This document shows, piece after piece, positions 1 through 12,499 of a stretch of DNA of 64,000 nt. The notes under the pieces are model-generated. The model was given only the letters and a program-made list of their open reading frames with translations. It did no database searches and was not told where the DNA came from. Numbering within the stretch: the first letter of the stretch is position 1; every line of letters starts with the position of its first letter. The stretch comes from Stenotrophomonas nematodicola (GTDB lineage Bacteria; Pseudomonadota; Gammaproteobacteria; Xanthomonadales; Xanthomonadaceae): the NCBI RefSeq assembly GCF_009467805.1, contig NZ_WIAY01000002.1, positions 186,001 through 250,000 on the forward strand. The letters run 5' to 3'. The translations under genes and the position numbers were made by a program.

Positions 1-1643
1 TCTTCGGCGCGCTGGCCAACAAGCTGCGCTTGTCTCCGCTGGTCGGTTATCTGGTTGCTGGCATCTGCGTAGGACCGTTCACCCCCGGCTTCGTCGCCGA
101 CCAGGCACTGGCCAACCAGCTCGCCGAGATCGGCGTGATGCTGCTGATGTTCGGCGTGGGCCTGCACTTTTCGCTCAAAGACCTCATGGCGGTCAAAGCG
201 ATCGCCATTCCGGGCGCCATCGGCCAGATTCTGGTGGCCACGCTGCTGGGCTGGGGACTGGCGTCGTTGATGGGCTGGCCGGTGATCCACGGCGTGGTGT
301 TCGGCTTCTCGCTGGCCACCGCCAGCACGGTGGTGCTGCTGCGTGCGATGGAAGAGCGCCGCCTGCTGGAAACCCAGCGCGGCAAGATCGCGGTGGGCTG
401 GCTGATCGTGGAGGACCTCGCGTGCGTGCTGGCACTGGTGATGATGCCGGTGTTGGCCGGCGTGTTCGGGCCGGATGCCGCCAACGAAACGCACACCCTC
501 GGCAGCGTGCTGGCCAGCATCGGCTGGACCTTCGTGCAGCTGGGCCTGTTCGTGGCGGTGATGCTCGTGGTCGGCCGCCGGTTGATTCCGTGGATTCTCG
601 AACGCATCGCCGGCACCGGCTCGCGCGAGCTGTTCACGCTGTCGGTGCTGGCCATCGCGCTCGGCGTGGCGTTCGGCTCGGCGATGCTGTTCGGCGTTTC
701 GTTCGCGCTCGGCGCGTTCTTCGCCGGCATGCTGCTCAACGAGTCCGAACTCAGCCACAAGGCCGCCAATGACTCCCTGCCGCTGCGCGACGCCTTTGCG
801 GTGCTGTTCTTCGTCTCGGTCGGCATGCTGTTCAACCCGGCCATCCTGATCGAGCACCCGTGGCAGGTGCTGGCCACCGCGGCCATCATCATGTTCGGCA
901 AGTCCGCAGCTGCCTTCGTGATCGTGCGTGCGTTCGGCCATCCCACCGGCACCGCGTTGACCATCTCGGCCAGCCTGGCGCAGATCGGCGAGTTCGCCTT
1001 CATCATCGCCGGCCTCGGCGTCGCCCTGAAGATCCTGCCGCCCACCGGGCAGGCGCTGGTGCTGGCCGGCGCGCTGATCTCGATCATGCTCAACCCGCTG
1101 GTATTCGGCCTGCTCGACCGCTGGCTGCTCAAGCACCAGGAGGCGACCCCGACCGCCGTGGAAACCGAACTGCCGCCGGGGCCGTCGCTGGACCTGCACG
1201 ACCATGCCATCGTGATCGGCTACGGACGGGTGGGCAGCGCGCTGGCGCAGGTGCTGCGCGATCGCGGCGTGCCGGTGATGATCATCGACGACAACAAGGA
1301 ACACGTGGCCGAGGCGCATGCCGCCGGGCTGCCCGGCATCCGCGGCAGCGCGGCCTCGGACCGGGTGCTGGCCGAAGCCCATCCGGAACGCGCCAAGATC
1401 GCGGTGCTGGCCATTCCGCAGCCCCTGGAAGCGGGCGAAACGCTGGCCAAACTGCGGGCGCTCAATCCGGACCTGACCCTGCTGGCGCGGGCGCACAGCG
1501 ATGCCGAGGTCAAGCATCTGCTGGATCACGGCGCCGACGGCACCGTGATGGCCGAACGCGAGCTGGCCTACTCGCTGGCCGAGATGGTGATGTCCACCCC
1601 GCCATACCGCAGCCTGGGCAAGCACAGCATCCCGGTGGTGTAA
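1..1643 (+). CDS. Kef/YbaL-type cation:proton antiporter with C-terminal TrkA-N domain (5' end outside window)
   Basis: Inner-membrane monovalent cation/proton antiporter of the CPA2 family. The frame is open to the first base of the window: the residues before the possible TTG at 30 (FGALANKLRLSPLVGYLVAG) already match the family's first helices, so the true start lies upstream. A hydrophobic Na+/H+ exchanger domain of about a dozen helices fills roughly the first 365 visible residues. It is followed by a Rossmann-type TrkA-N domain (GYGRVGSALAQ) that normally senses NAD(H) and gates transport. The C-terminus is intact and short, as in YbaL. It ends 12 bp from the convergent AraC-type gene. 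Family assignment is firm; the transported ion cannot be read from sequence. Confidence 0.9.
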   Translation, partial: FGALANKLRLSPLVGYLVAGICVGPFTPGFVADQALANQLAEIGVMLLMFGVGLHFSLKDLMAVKAIAIPGAIGQILVATLLGWGLASLMGWPVIHGVVFGFSLATASTVVLLRAMEERRLLETQRGKIAVGWLIVEDLACVLALVMMPVLAGVFGPDAANETHTLGSVLASIGWTFVQLGLFVAVMLVVGRRLIPWILERIAGTGSRELFTLSVLAIALGVAFGSAMLFGVSFALGAFFAGMLLNESELSHKAANDSLPLRDAFAVLFFVSVGMLFNPAILIEHPWQVLATAAIIMFGKSAAAFVIVRAFGHPTGTALTISASLAQIGEFAFIIAGLGVALKILPPTGQALVLAGALISIMLNPLVFGLLDRWLLKHQEATPTAVETELPPGPSLDLHDHAIVIGYGRVGSALAQVLRDRGVPVMIIDDNKEHVAEAHAAGLPGIRGSAASDRVLAEAHPERAKIAVLAIPQPLEAGETLAKLRALNPDLTLLARAHSDAEVKHLLDHGADGTVMAERELAYSLAEMVMSTPPYRSLGKHSIPVV

Positions 1644-1655
1644 CCGCCCGCAGGG

Positions 1656-2537
1656 CTAGCGCAGCGGCACGCAGATGTCCGCGCGCAGGATCGCCTCGGG
1701 CACGTCTTCCGGGTCGTCCAGGTAGTGGTAGTAGAGGGGCGCGTCGCGCAGCGCGCGCCCGCTGTCGGGCAGCCACTGGCGCAGCAGCGCGTCGGTGGCC
1801 GCCTCCAGCCCCGCATAGCTGCCCACGTGGCGCAGCACTGCATGGTCGCCGCCGCCCAGCGTCAGCGCACGCAGCGGCGCGGGCAGCCCTTCCGGCGCGT
1901 GCCCGAAGCCCATGCCGCAGTCGAACAGGCAGGCGCGGGCAGGAACGTCGCGATGGTCGTTGAGCGCGACCCCCACCAGCTGTTGCAGCTGCGTGGCCAG
2001 CTCCTGCTCCGCCGCCCAGGCGTAGATCGCGCCGAAGGCCTGGTCCAGATCATCGAACGCACCCTGCGTGCGCAGTGCCACCACGTCGAATGGCTCCAGC
2101 GTGGTCACCGTGACCTGCAGCGGCACGGCCTCCGCCGCATGGTCGCCGGCGGGCAGCAGCAGCGCGTTCTGCCAACGCTCGCGCAGGGCGGTGTCATCAC
2201 GCAGCGCGCTCGGCGTGGCGTTCAACGCCTGGCGGCAGGCCCGGGCCAGTGCCTGCGGGCTTTCAAAGCCGACGGCGAGGGCGACGGCCGTCACCCGGCT
2301 GTCGGCCTGGCCCAGCAGCTGCAGCGCACGCAGCAACCGCAATCGGGCCACGGTGCGCCCGGGCGTTTCCCCGGTCAGCGCACGGTACAGACGGTGGAAG
2401 TGGAACGGAGACTGGCGCGCGATCGCGGCGAGCGCGTCCAGATCGGGAAGTGGCTCACCGGCGCGCAGACACGCCTGCAGATGGGCGATGACGCGGTCGA
2501 TACCGTGGTGCTGGCGTACCTGGGCGATGCGGCTCAT
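1656..2537 (-). CDS. AraC-family transcriptional regulator with GyrI-like effector domain
   Basis: DNA-binding regulator of the MarA/Rob-like arrangement: an N-terminal AraC double helix-turn-helix (about residues 8-105, including the typical PFHFHRLYRALTGETPG segment and the second helix region VGFESPQALARACRQ) followed by a GyrI-like small-molecule-binding domain (about 140-293, beginning LEPFDVVALRTQGAF). The ATG at 2537 was chosen because the HTH begins a few residues later; another ATG lies at 2549, and the frame runs on upstream without looking coding. The ligand is unknown. Proteins of this shape often control efflux or stress genes, but no target is evident here. Length 293 aa. Confidence 0.88.
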   Translation of the reverse strand: MSRIAQVRQHHGIDRVIAHLQACLRAGEPLPDLDALAAIARQSPFHFHRLYRALTGETPGRTVARLRLLRALQLLGQADSRVTAVALAVGFESPQALARACRQALNATPSALRDDTALRERWQNALLLPAGDHAAEAVPLQVTVTTLEPFDVVALRTQGAFDDLDQAFGAIYAWAAEQELATQLQQLVGVALNDHRDVPARACLFDCGMGFGHAPEGLPAPLRALTLGGGDHAVLRHVGSYAGLEAATDALLRQWLPDSGRALRDAPLYYHYLDDPEDVPEAILRADICVPLR

Positions 2538-2681
2538 GGCGGGCTCCATGTCGGGGTGGCGCTCAGCATGCGTCGTGTCCTGCCCCTGCGCGTGGCCGAT
2601 CTTGCGCAATGGGTGGAGGACCGCCAGAGCGTAGCGCCCGCGTGCGGTCGAGACCAGCCACGCAGACGGGCCGGGCAGAAC

Positions 2682-2715
2682 CCCACGGCGACCGGCCCGC
2701 ACCGGTCGCCGTGGG
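2682..2715 (-). terminator. Perfect 14-bp hairpin downstream of metY
   Basis: CCCACGGCGACCGG at 2682-2695 pairs perfectly with CCGGTCGCCGTGGG at 2702-2715 around a 6-nt loop. It lies 8 nt after the metY stop codon on the minus strand, where a terminator would sit, but the following U-run is poor (GGUUCU). It may be an imperfect intrinsic terminator or an mRNA 3'-end stabiliser. A GTAG lies just before it on the minus strand, as in SMAG-type repeats. Confidence 0.6.
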
Positions 2716-2723
2716 TACCACCT

Positions 2724-4025
2724 CTACGCGGTTGCCAACGCCTGCCGCAGGTCGGCCAGCAGGTCGTCGATGTGTTCGATGCCGATGGACAGGCGCACGG
2801 TGTCCTCGCTGACCCCGGCCTGGCGCAGTTCGGCCGCGTCCAGCTGGCGGTGCGTGGTCGATGCCGGGTGGGTTGCCAGCGACTTTGCATCGCCCAGGTT
2901 CACCAGCCGGGTGAACAGCTGCAGGGCGTCCAGGAAGCGCGCGCCCGCCACGCGGCCGCCGGGCAGGCCAAAGGTCAGCACGCCGGACCCGTGGCCACGC
3001 AGGTACTTCCGTACCCGGGCGTGGTCGGGATGATCGGGCAGCGCGGCGTAGTTCACCCAGTCGACCTTGGGGTGGTCGCGCAGGAACTCCGCGACGGCCA
3101 GCGCATTGGCATTGATGCGATCCATGCGCAGCGCCAGCGTCTCGATGCCCTGCAGGATCAGGAAGGCGTTGAACGGCGAGAGCGACGCACCGGTGTTGCG
3201 CAGTGGCACGACGCGGGCGCGGCCGATGTAGGCGGCCGGACCGAGGGCCTCGGTATAGACCACGCCGTGGTAACTGACATCCGGTTCATTCAGCCGCCGG
3301 AAGCGCTGCGCGTGCTCGGCCCACGGGAACCGGCCCGAATCGACGATCGCGCCGCCCAGGCTGGTGCCGTGGCCGCCGAGGTACTTGGTCAGCGAATGCA
3401 CCACAATGTCCGCGCCGAAATCGAACGAACGCTGCAGGTACGGCGTGGCCACCGTGTTGTCCACGATCAGTGGCACGCCGTGCGCATGGGCCACCGCCGC
3501 AATCGCTTCGATGTCGGTGATGTTGCCGCGGGGATTGCCGATGGACTCCACGAACACCGCTTTGGTGCGCTCGTCGATCAGCGCGCCGAACGAGGCCGGA
3601 TCTTCCGGATCGGCGAAGCGCGTCTGGATGCCGTACTGCGGCAGCGTATGCGCGAACAGGTTGTAGGTGCCGCCATACAGCGTGCTGGACGAGACGATGT
3701 TGTCACCGGCCTCGGCAATGGTCTGGATCGCATAAGTGATCGCCGCCTGGCCCGAGGCCAGCGCCAGCGCGCCCACGCCGCCTTCCAGCGCCGCGATGCG
3801 CTGTTCCAGCACATCGGTGGTGGGGTTCATGATGCGGGTGTAGATGTTGCCCGGCACCTTCAGGTCGAACAGGTCGGCCCCGTGCTGGGTGTCGTCGAAG
3901 GCATACGCCACGGTCTGATAGATCGGCACCGCCACCGCACGGGTGGTCGGGTCGGGCCGGTAGCCGCCGTGCACGGCGATGGTTTCCGCTTTCCATTGCG
4001 GGTCGGGACTGCCGTGCTCGCTCAT
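2724..4025 (-). CDS. metY: O-acetylhomoserine sulfhydrylase (aminocarboxypropyltransferase)
   Basis: PLP enzyme that makes homocysteine (or methionine) from O-acetylhomoserine and sulfide (or methanethiol) in the cytoplasm. The 433-residue product spans the whole Cys/Met-metabolism PLP fold. The Schiff-base lysine is in SLTKYLGGHG (K214), with the typical RIMNPTTDVLEQRIAALEGG segment near residues 64-83 and the D189 region (LIVDNTVATPY). The start at 4025 is preceded by a strong GGAGGA about 5 nt upstream; the longer open frame to 4154 has no family match. It is a single-gene unit between clpB and the AraC gene. Family and length argue for MetY rather than the shorter MetB/MetC enzymes. I saw no SAM riboswitch in the 183 bp upstream. 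Confidence 0.93.
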   Translation of the reverse strand: MSEHGSPDPQWKAETIAVHGGYRPDPTTRAVAVPIYQTVAYAFDDTQHGADLFDLKVPGNIYTRIMNPTTDVLEQRIAALEGGVGALALASGQAAITYAIQTIAEAGDNIVSSSTLYGGTYNLFAHTLPQYGIQTRFADPEDPASFGALIDERTKAVFVESIGNPRGNITDIEAIAAVAHAHGVPLIVDNTVATPYLQRSFDFGADIVVHSLTKYLGGHGTSLGGAIVDSGRFPWAEHAQRFRRLNEPDVSYHGVVYTEALGPAAYIGRARVVPLRNTGASLSPFNAFLILQGIETLALRMDRINANALAVAEFLRDHPKVDWVNYAALPDHPDHARVRKYLRGHGSGVLTFGLPGGRVAGARFLDALQLFTRLVNLGDAKSLATHPASTTHRQLDAAELRQAGVSEDTVRLSIGIEHIDDLLADLRQALATA

Positions 4026-4157
4026 CGTGCCTCCTCCGGTTGAACCCGGACGATACCCGAGCGCCGGCACGCCCAGGCACACGTGCTCATGCCGATCACG
4101 CATGCGCTTAGGCGCTGCGGTGATATGCGACACGTGGGCCGCGCACCGCCACACGCG

Positions 4158-4193
4158 GCACCGGCCCGGTAGCAGACGCCACCGGGCCGGTGC
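4158..4193 (-). terminator. 13-bp GC-rich hairpin downstream of clpB
   Basis: GCACCGGCCCGGT at 4158-4170 and its exact complement at 4181-4193 flank a 10-nt loop. It begins 15 nt after the clpB stop codon. There is no U-tract on either strand, so it may be a weak terminator or a REP-like 3' element. The rest of the 183-bp metY-clpB gap shows nothing recognisable. Confidence 0.5.
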
Positions 4194-4208
4194 GCGGGGT
4201 GTGCCGGC

Positions 4209-6794
<2,586 letters not shown>

Positions 6795-6844
6795 GGGGAG
6801 ATCCTCTCTGGTGAAATGGCCAGCGTGGCTGGCAGATGTACCGG

Positions 6845-6872
6845 ATATGCGGTTGTCGCGCAGTGATTCAAG
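6845..6872 (-). promoter_or_regulatory. Sigma-32 (RpoH) heat-shock promoter of clpB
   Basis: On the minus strand CTTGAA (6872-6867) is followed after exactly 14 nt by CCGCATAT (6852-6845). The RpoH consensus is CTTGAA-N13-15-CCCCATNT, so there is one mismatch and the spacing is right. It would start transcription about 45 nt upstream of the clpB ATG. Position, orientation and gene function all agree. Confidence 0.82.
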
Positions 6873-6914
6873 ACAATCCGGGGCTGGCAATACAGCCACC
6901 ATACTGCGATACTT

Positions 6915-6933
6915 GCGAATCGTTCTCATTCCC
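6915..6933. promoter_or_regulatory. Fur-box-like operator upstream of the fecI-type gene
   Basis: The 19 nt GCGAATCGTTCTCATTCCC match the 19-bp Fur consensus at 11 positions, including the AAT...CATT core. It ends 45 nt before the ECF sigma gene at 6979, where iron repression of FecI-type sigma genes usually acts. It could also influence the divergent clpB, but the clpB promoter is 40 bp further away. Single-site pattern evidence only. Confidence 0.55.
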
Positions 6934-6978
6934 ATTGGTTCCCGAGCCCTGTCCGGGCCACACCACCGGCGCCCTTCG

Positions 6979-7473
6979 ATGCAGGCACAACGTGAGTTCC
7001 TAGGCGTCCTCTACCGGGACCATCGCTGCTGGCTGCAGGGCTGGCTGAGCGGCCGCGTGGGATGCCGCGAGACCGCCGCCGACCTGACCCAGGACACCTT
7101 TGCGCGGCTGCTGCAGGATCGCGACCTCGCCGCGCTGCGCGAGCCGCGCGCGTTCCTCACCACGGTAGCGCGCGGCCTGGCCGCCAACTGGTTCCGTCGC
7201 CAGTCGCTGGAGCGCGCGTGGCTGGAGCATCTCGCCGCGCTGCCCGAAGCGGTGGTGCCGTCGCTGGAGGACCAGGGGGTGGTCCGCGAGGCCCTGCAGC
7301 AGATCGATGCCATGCTCGACGGTCTGCCCGCCGCAGTACGCCAGGTGTTCCTGCTGGCGCAGTTCGACGGGCTGCGCTACGACGCCATCGCGGTACGCAC
7401 GGGGTTGTCGCTGAGCACAGTGAAGCGGCACATGAAACGCGCCCTCGTCGGCTGCCTCGCGCATGCCCTCTGA
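6979..7473 (+). CDS. ECF RNA polymerase sigma factor, FecI-type
   Basis: Extracytoplasmic-function sigma factor (164 aa) expected to direct RNA polymerase to the downstream receptor gene when the receptor signals ligand binding. Region 2 is visible at roughly residues 10-75 ([15 protein letters not shown], then [20 protein letters not shown], both typical of iron-starvation sigmas). Region 4 is at about 105-160 with [17 protein letters not shown]. The ATG at 6979 fits the family N-terminus, although the Shine-Dalgarno is weak. The gene overlaps the fecR-type gene by 11 bp and stands behind a Fur-box-like site, which supports the FecI role. Confidence 0.93.
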   Translation: MQAQREFLGVLYRDHRCWLQGWLSGRVGCRETAADLTQDTFARLLQDRDLAALREPRAFLTTVARGLAANWFRRQSLERAWLEHLAALPEAVVPSLEDQGVVREALQQIDAMLDGLPAAVRQVFLLAQFDGLRYDAIAVRTGLSLSTVKRHMKRALVGCLAHAL

Positions 7474-8434
7474 GCCTGCCGGCGGCGACGCAGCGATCGC
7501 CCCGGAAATCCTCGGCCAGGCGGCGGAGTGGCTGCTGCGCCTGCATGACAACGACAGTGCCGGCGTGCGCCGCGCCTGCGACCAGTGGTGCGCGCAGCAT
7601 CCCGAGCACGCCCGTGCGTGGCAGCGCGCGCAGCGCCTGCAGGCCCTGCTCGGGCAGGTGCCGGCTGCCGCGGCGCTGCCCGTGCTCGGGCGGCCGCACG
7701 GCGCGCGGCGGCGCACCGCGATCAAACACCTCGGCGCGTGGCTCGCGCTGGCGCCGGGCGCGTGGCTGGCCTGGCACCTGCTGCACCCTGCCGCGGACAG
7801 CCCCACGCTGCGTACCGCCATCGGCGAACGCCGCCAGGCACGCCTGCCCGATGGCAGCAGGATCGTGCTCGATGCCGGCACCCGTCTCTCGCTGCACCTC
7901 GATGCACGCCAGCGCACGCTGGACCTCCACCAGGGCCAGGTCCTGGTGGAGACCACCACGGACACCCACATGCCGCCCCGCCCCTTCGCGGTGCAGACGT
8001 CGCAGGGCCGGATCACCGCGCTCGGCACCCGCTTCAACGTGCGCGTGGACACCGGATACACCCATGCTGCCCTCCTGGAAGGCGCACTGGCGATCCAGGC
8101 GGGCACCGGCCCCGCCTGGCGGATGGTGGCCGGTGAACAGGCACGGTTCGATGGGCACGGCAACCACCTCCTCGAGGCGCTGGACGACACCGTCACCAGC
8201 TGGACGACCGGCATGCGGGTCGCCGATGCGATGCCGCTGGCCGCGCTGCTGGCGCACCTGGGCCGCTACCGCCACGGACGCCTGCGCTGCGACCCGGCGA
8301 TCGCCACGCTGCCGGTGTCCGGCGCCTTTCCGCTGGACGACACCGAGCGCAGTCTGGCGATGCTGGAGGCGACCTACCCCGTGCGGGTGCGACGCGCACC
8401 CGGCGGTTGGTGGGTGCTGATCGAGCCGCGCTGA
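7463..8434 (+). CDS. FecR-type anti-sigma / sigma-regulator protein
   Basis: Inner-membrane regulator (323 aa) that passes the signal from a TonB receptor to the ECF sigma factor. An N-terminal cytoplasmic DUF4880-like segment (about 15-65, [12 protein letters not shown] ... [18 protein letters not shown]) is followed by one hydrophobic segment (about 90-112) and the FecR domain (about 120-220: [15 protein letters not shown], then GTRFNVRVD). The C-terminal STN-like subdomain (about 245-320) is where the receptor's signalling domain would dock. It overlaps the sigma gene and precedes the receptor by 82 bp, the standard FecI-FecR-FecA layout. Confidence 0.92.
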   Translation: MPSEPAGGDAAIAPEILGQAAEWLLRLHDNDSAGVRRACDQWCAQHPEHARAWQRAQRLQALLGQVPAAAALPVLGRPHGARRRTAIKHLGAWLALAPGAWLAWHLLHPAADSPTLRTAIGERRQARLPDGSRIVLDAGTRLSLHLDARQRTLDLHQGQVLVETTTDTHMPPRPFAVQTSQGRITALGTRFNVRVDTGYTHAALLEGALAIQAGTGPAWRMVAGEQARFDGHGNHLLEALDDTVTSWTTGMRVADAMPLAALLAHLGRYRHGRLRCDPAIATLPVSGAFPLDDTERSLAMLEATYPVRVRRAPGGWWVLIEPR

Positions 8435-8516
8435 CCGATGGGCCCGACAGGCCGGTGACACTTTTCGCGCGTTCGCGGGGCAAGGACAGGAACCCCGCAT
8501 TCCAACCGAATCCACC

Positions 8517-11279
8517 ATGACCCGATCCCCGCGTTTTCTCACCACCAGCGCGCTGACCCTCGCCCTGCTCGCCACCCCGTTGTTCGTGGCCGCCGCCCCG
8601 GAAGAAACGCAGCTGCAGCCAGCCGCGGTGCCGCTCGGGCGGGCGCTGTCCAGCTTCGCCGGCCAGCACGGCGTGGCGCTGTCCTTCGATCCCGCGCTCG
8701 CCGCCGGGCGCAGCGCGCCGCCGGTGGCCGACGGGCTGTCGGTGGAGGCCGGCTTCAGTCAGTTGCTGAGCGGCAGCGGCCTGCGTGCGCGCCGCCGGGC
8801 CGATGGCAGCTATACGGTGGAACGCGCCTCCGGCAGAGCGCCCATGCCGGCGTTGCGGGTGGAGGCCAGCGCCGGCTCGACCTACCTGCCCTCGCAGCTT
8901 CCCTACGGCCAGGGCACGCGCCTGGACGAACACGCGCTGCAGGCCCAGGTGAAAGGCAACGGTGACATCGCCACCGCGCTGCGCGGCAACCCCGCCGTGC
9001 AGTTCAGCGACCGCTCGCGCACCACCCGCAACATGGGCGAGATCCGCCCGGACGATTTCTCCATCAACGGGGCGCCGTACTACCAGAACCTGTTCCTGCT
9101 CGACGGTGCCAGCTTCAACAACGATCTCGACCCGGTGGCCACCGCGGTGGGCACGACCGAGAACACCAATCACAACTCCGATGTTCCCAGCGCCGCGCAG
9201 GGCATCGCCGTGGACGTGGACCTGCTGGAATCGCTCACGGTCTACGACGCCAACGTGCCGGCGGCCTACGGCGGCTTCACCGGCGGCGTGGTCGATGCGC
9301 GCACACGCGTCGCCAGCGACGCGTTCGCCGGCAAAGTGTGGATGCGGATGGCGCGCTCGGCGTGGGACCAGATCATCACCAACCCGGCCCAGGACACCAC
9401 CTACGAAGAATCGGCAACGCTGGCCTACCAGCCCGCCTACGACAAGTACCGCGTGGGCGCGCGGCTGGAGGGCCGCACGCAGGGCGGGTTGGGCATCATC
9501 GGCACCGTGGTGCGCAGCCGCTCGGAGATTCCGCTGCGGGCCTACACGGCCGGCCGCTCAACCACCGGCAACGACGTCAACCAGCGCACCCAGACCCGTG
9601 AAAACACCGCCGCCACGATCGCCCTGGACTGGAGCAGCGACACCCTGGACCTGCGCCTGGGGCTGGGCTACGCGCCCACCGATGACCGCTACTTCATCGC
9701 CAACACCAAAAACTCCTGGTTCGACCTGAAATCCGGCGGTCCCACTGCCAACCTGAGTGCGGTCTGGCGGCACGGTGCCTGGACACTGTCGCAGCGGCTG
9801 AGCTACAGCGACCTGGAGTCGTCGCGGCGCAGCGAGGAGACCACCATGCGCCATTGGCGTCCTTCCCAGGCCTTCGACTGGGGCGTGGCCGCAGTGAGCA
9901 GCGAAGGCAGCTGGGGCAGCGTGGACCAGCACGACCGCAAGCTCGGCTACACCCTTTCCGTCGCCCATGACACCGTGACCGTGGGCCGCACCGCGCACGA
10001 CGTCCAGGGCGGGCTGAGCGTGCAGCGCCGCGACGCCAACTACAAGCGCCTCAACGACCAGTACGTGTACCAGAGCGCGGTGGCCACACGCAGCTGCACG
10101 CTCAGCGACGGGCGCGTGGACAGCGTGAGCTGCTCGCTGTCGCCGCTGCTTGATGGCAGCGGCAACGGGCAGTACCTGAGCATGCTGCAGCTCTTCCACG
10201 CCGGCGAATTTTCGGTGAGTGGCGAGGAATACGCGGCCTGGCTGCAGGACGATATCCGCATCGGCACCTGGAGCGTGCGGCCGGGCCTGCGCCTGGACCG
10301 CGACAACGTGTTCAACCAGACCAACCTGTCGCCGCGTCTGGCGGTGAGCTGGGATGTGTTCGGTGATGAGGACACCCGCATCAACGCCGGCGTGAACCGC
10401 TATTACGGCCGCAGCTTCTTCGCCTACCTGCTGCGCGATGGGCGCGAGCGCCTGCGCGAGAGCAAGACCCGGCGCAGCGCCAGCACCGCCTGGGAGGATG
10501 TGGTGGGGACCTGGAACGTGGCCACCAACCGCCTGCGCGATCTCGATTCGCCCTATGCCGACGAATGGTCGCTGGGCCTGGACCAGCGCGTGGCCGGGCT
10601 GCGCATCAGCGCGAAATATGTCGACCGCCGCAGCCGGCGCGACGTGCTCCGCCGCCGGATCGGTGAGCCGCTGGATGCCACGCTCTACAACCGCAACACC
10701 TTCGAATACACCAACGACGGCCGCAGCGATGCCGGCATCGCCACCCTCACCGTCGCCTCGCGGGAACCGTGGACGTTCCTCGGCACGCGCAACAGCTGGC
10801 AGCTGGCGGCCGACCACACCGACGTCAAGCGCAACTACAACAGTTACGAAGACACGCTGCTGATGGATGAGCTGGTGCGCTACGAAGGCAAGCTGATGTA
10901 CCGCCACCAGCTGCCGGCCACCGACTACCTGCGCCCGTGGAGCGCACGGCTGGGCACGCGCACCGAGCTGCCCGCGCTCGGGCTGACCTGGAACAACAGT
11001 TTCAGCTACCGCGCCGGCTACCAGGGCATTGCCACCGGACGCCCCGAGACCATCGACGGTGTGTCGGTGCCCAACCTGACGCGGCAGCAGTTCTCCGGCA
11101 CCTGGACCTGGGACGCGTCAGTCGAGTACCGGCGTGCGCTGCTGCGTGACCAGGAGGCGTATGTGCGGGTGGAGGCGCAGAACGTGCTCAACCGCAGCAA
11201 CCTGACCAGCGGCGTTGCCGGCACGGCGTACTACGAGCCGGGCCGCAGCTTCTGGCTGGAACTGGGCTGCTCGTTCTGA
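8517..11279 (+). CDS. TonB-dependent receptor with N-terminal signalling (STN) domain
   Basis: Outer-membrane transducer-receptor of 920 aa. A signal peptide (about 1-26, ending VAAA) is followed by an STN domain (about 33-97, [29 protein letters not shown]), then plug and 22-strand barrel ending in aromatic ...ELGCSF, as outer-membrane barrels require. The STN domain would contact the FecR-type protein encoded just upstream, so the receptor should both import a ligand and induce its own operon. The plug carries an unusual [26 protein letters not shown] stretch in place of the common siderophore-receptor pattern. The barrel has two nearby cysteines (SCTLSDG...VSCSL) that could form a loop disulfide. 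The substrate is unknown; the next gene, a di-haem protein, makes a metal-linked ligand plausible. Confidence 0.9.
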   Translation: MTRSPRFLTTSALTLALLATPLFVAAAPEETQLQPAAVPLGRALSSFAGQHGVALSFDPALAAGRSAPPVADGLSVEAGFSQLLSGSGLRARRRADGSYTVERASGRAPMPALRVEASAGSTYLPSQLPYGQGTRLDEHALQAQVKGNGDIATALRGNPAVQFSDRSRTTRNMGEIRPDDFSINGAPYYQNLFLLDGASFNNDLDPVATAVGTTENTNHNSDVPSAAQGIAVDVDLLESLTVYDANVPAAYGGFTGGVVDARTRVASDAFAGKVWMRMARSAWDQIITNPAQDTTYEESATLAYQPAYDKYRVGARLEGRTQGGLGIIGTVVRSRSEIPLRAYTAGRSTTGNDVNQRTQTRENTAATIALDWSSDTLDLRLGLGYAPTDDRYFIANTKNSWFDLKSGGPTANLSAVWRHGAWTLSQRLSYSDLESSRRSEETTMRHWRPSQAFDWGVAAVSSEGSWGSVDQHDRKLGYTLSVAHDTVTVGRTAHDVQGGLSVQRRDANYKRLNDQYVYQSAVATRSCTLSDGRVDSVSCSLSPLLDGSGNGQYLSMLQLFHAGEFSVSGEEYAAWLQDDIRIGTWSVRPGLRLDRDNVFNQTNLSPRLAVSWDVFGDEDTRINAGVNRYYGRSFFAYLLRDGRERLRESKTRRSASTAWEDVVGTWNVATNRLRDLDSPYADEWSLGLDQRVAGLRISAKYVDRRSRRDVLRRRIGEPLDATLYNRNTFEYTNDGRSDAGIATLTVASREPWTFLGTRNSWQLAADHTDVKRNYNSYEDTLLMDELVRYEGKLMYRHQLPATDYLRPWSARLGTRTELPALGLTWNNSFSYRAGYQGIATGRPETIDGVSVPNLTRQQFSGTWTWDASVEYRRALLRDQEAYVRVEAQNVLNRSNLTSGVAGTAYYEPGRSFWLELGCSF

Positions 11280-11296
11280 GCCCGGGCCGGCACCTG

Positions 11297-12433
11297 TTGC
11301 TCGCCACGCTGCTGGGCGCCGCGCTGCTGGGCGCAGTGCTGCTGGGCGGCAGCCGCGCCGCGTCGATCGCGTTGCCGGCGGTGGACCCCGACTGCCGTCG
11401 GCAGCTCGCCACCGCCGGCACGCTGCCGGCACCGGCGTGCCTGCGCCAGGCGTATGCCCAGCCGAGCACGCGCTGGCCGGCGCCCCAGGTGGACGCCGGC
11501 GTGGCCTGGCAGGAGCTGGGACCGCTGCCCGGCCTGGTGGCGCCGCCGGACAATCCCACCACCCCGGCCAAGGTGGCGCTGGGCCAGCGCCTGTTCAACG
11601 ACCCGCAGTTGTCGCGCTCGGGGCAGATCGCCTGCGCCAGTTGCCACGAACGCGATCTTGCGTTTGCCGATGGCCGCCGCGTGTCGTTCGGGCACGACCG
11701 CCAGGCCGGTCGTCGCAACGCGCCCAGCGTGGCCATGAGCGGCCATCTGCAGCGGCTGTTCTGGGATGGCCGTGCCGCCACGCTTGAAGATCAGGCGCTG
11801 CTGCCGATCGCCGATCCGAAGGAAATGGCCTTCAGCGCCGACGCGGCCGCCGCCCGCCTGCGCGGCGATGCCACCTACCGCCGTGCGTTCGCCGCCGTGT
11901 TCGGCAATGACCGCATCGAGACCCGCCAGCTCGCCCAGGCCATTGCCGCGTTCGAGCGCAGTCTGGCACCGCCGCCCTCGCGCCTGGACCGGTTCATTTC
12001 CGGTCGCCACGACCAGCTCGACGATCTGCAGCTGCAGGGCCTGCACCTGTTCCGCACGCGGGCCCGCTGCATGAACTGCCACAGCGGACCCGCACTGACC
12101 GACCACGGGTTCCACAATCTGGGCCTGCACTTCCACGGCGGCAGGCGCCAGGACCTGGGCCGCTACGAGGTCACCGGCGATCCAGCCGACAGCGGCCGCT
12201 TCCGCACCCCCTCGCTGCGCGGCGTGGCGCGCACCGCGCCGTACATGCACAACGGGGCGATCGCCCGGCTGGACGCGGTGCTGCTGTTCTACAACGTCGG
12301 TGGCGGCAAACCGCGACCGCGCACCGGCAGCGGCGCCCACGGCCCCTTCCCTGCACCCGACCCGCAGCTGCAGCCGCTGCAGCTCACGCGCGATGAACTG
12401 CAGGCCATCCAGGCGTTTCTGCAGACGCTGTGA
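11297..12433 (+). CDS. Di-haem cytochrome c peroxidase-family protein (MauG/MbnH-like)
   Basis: Exported c-type cytochrome, 378 aa, with two haem sites: CASCH at 113-117 and CMNCH at 258-262. A hydrophobic leader occupies residues 2-20. The first site is followed by DLAFADG, a pattern seen in the MauG/MbnH-like branch rather than in classical bacterial peroxidases. PYMHNG near 316-320 supplies the candidate distal methionine (M317). The start is a TTG at 11297, 17 nt after the receptor stop; no ATG or GTG is available nearby, so this start is the weak point. Co-transcription with the receptor is likely. Function could be H2O2 reduction or oxidative modification of a partner protein or ligand; no MbnP-like partner gene is seen next to it. 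Confidence 0.82.
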   Translation: MLATLLGAALLGAVLLGGSRAASIALPAVDPDCRRQLATAGTLPAPACLRQAYAQPSTRWPAPQVDAGVAWQELGPLPGLVAPPDNPTTPAKVALGQRLFNDPQLSRSGQIACASCHERDLAFADGRRVSFGHDRQAGRRNAPSVAMSGHLQRLFWDGRAATLEDQALLPIADPKEMAFSADAAAARLRGDATYRRAFAAVFGNDRIETRQLAQAIAAFERSLAPPPSRLDRFISGRHDQLDDLQLQGLHLFRTRARCMNCHSGPALTDHGFHNLGLHFHGGRRQDLGRYEVTGDPADSGRFRTPSLRGVARTAPYMHNGAIARLDAVLLFYNVGGGKPRPRTGSGAHGPFPAPDPQLQPLQLTRDELQAIQAFLQTL

Positions 12434-12499
12434 CGCGACGATCACACCCGCTTTCGGCCCAGGCGTCGAAGCTGCAGGCGGGTACTGCGGAGTTTCTGC

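Noticed and set aside
1725..4043. A 772-codon frame antisense to the AraC regulator and metY
   Set aside because: Shadow of two recognised genes; Gln/Arg/Gly-rich with no domain.
4026..4157. Possible SAM riboswitch before metY
   Set aside because: No SAM-I or SAM-II type conserved core could be recognised; only a normal Shine-Dalgarno.
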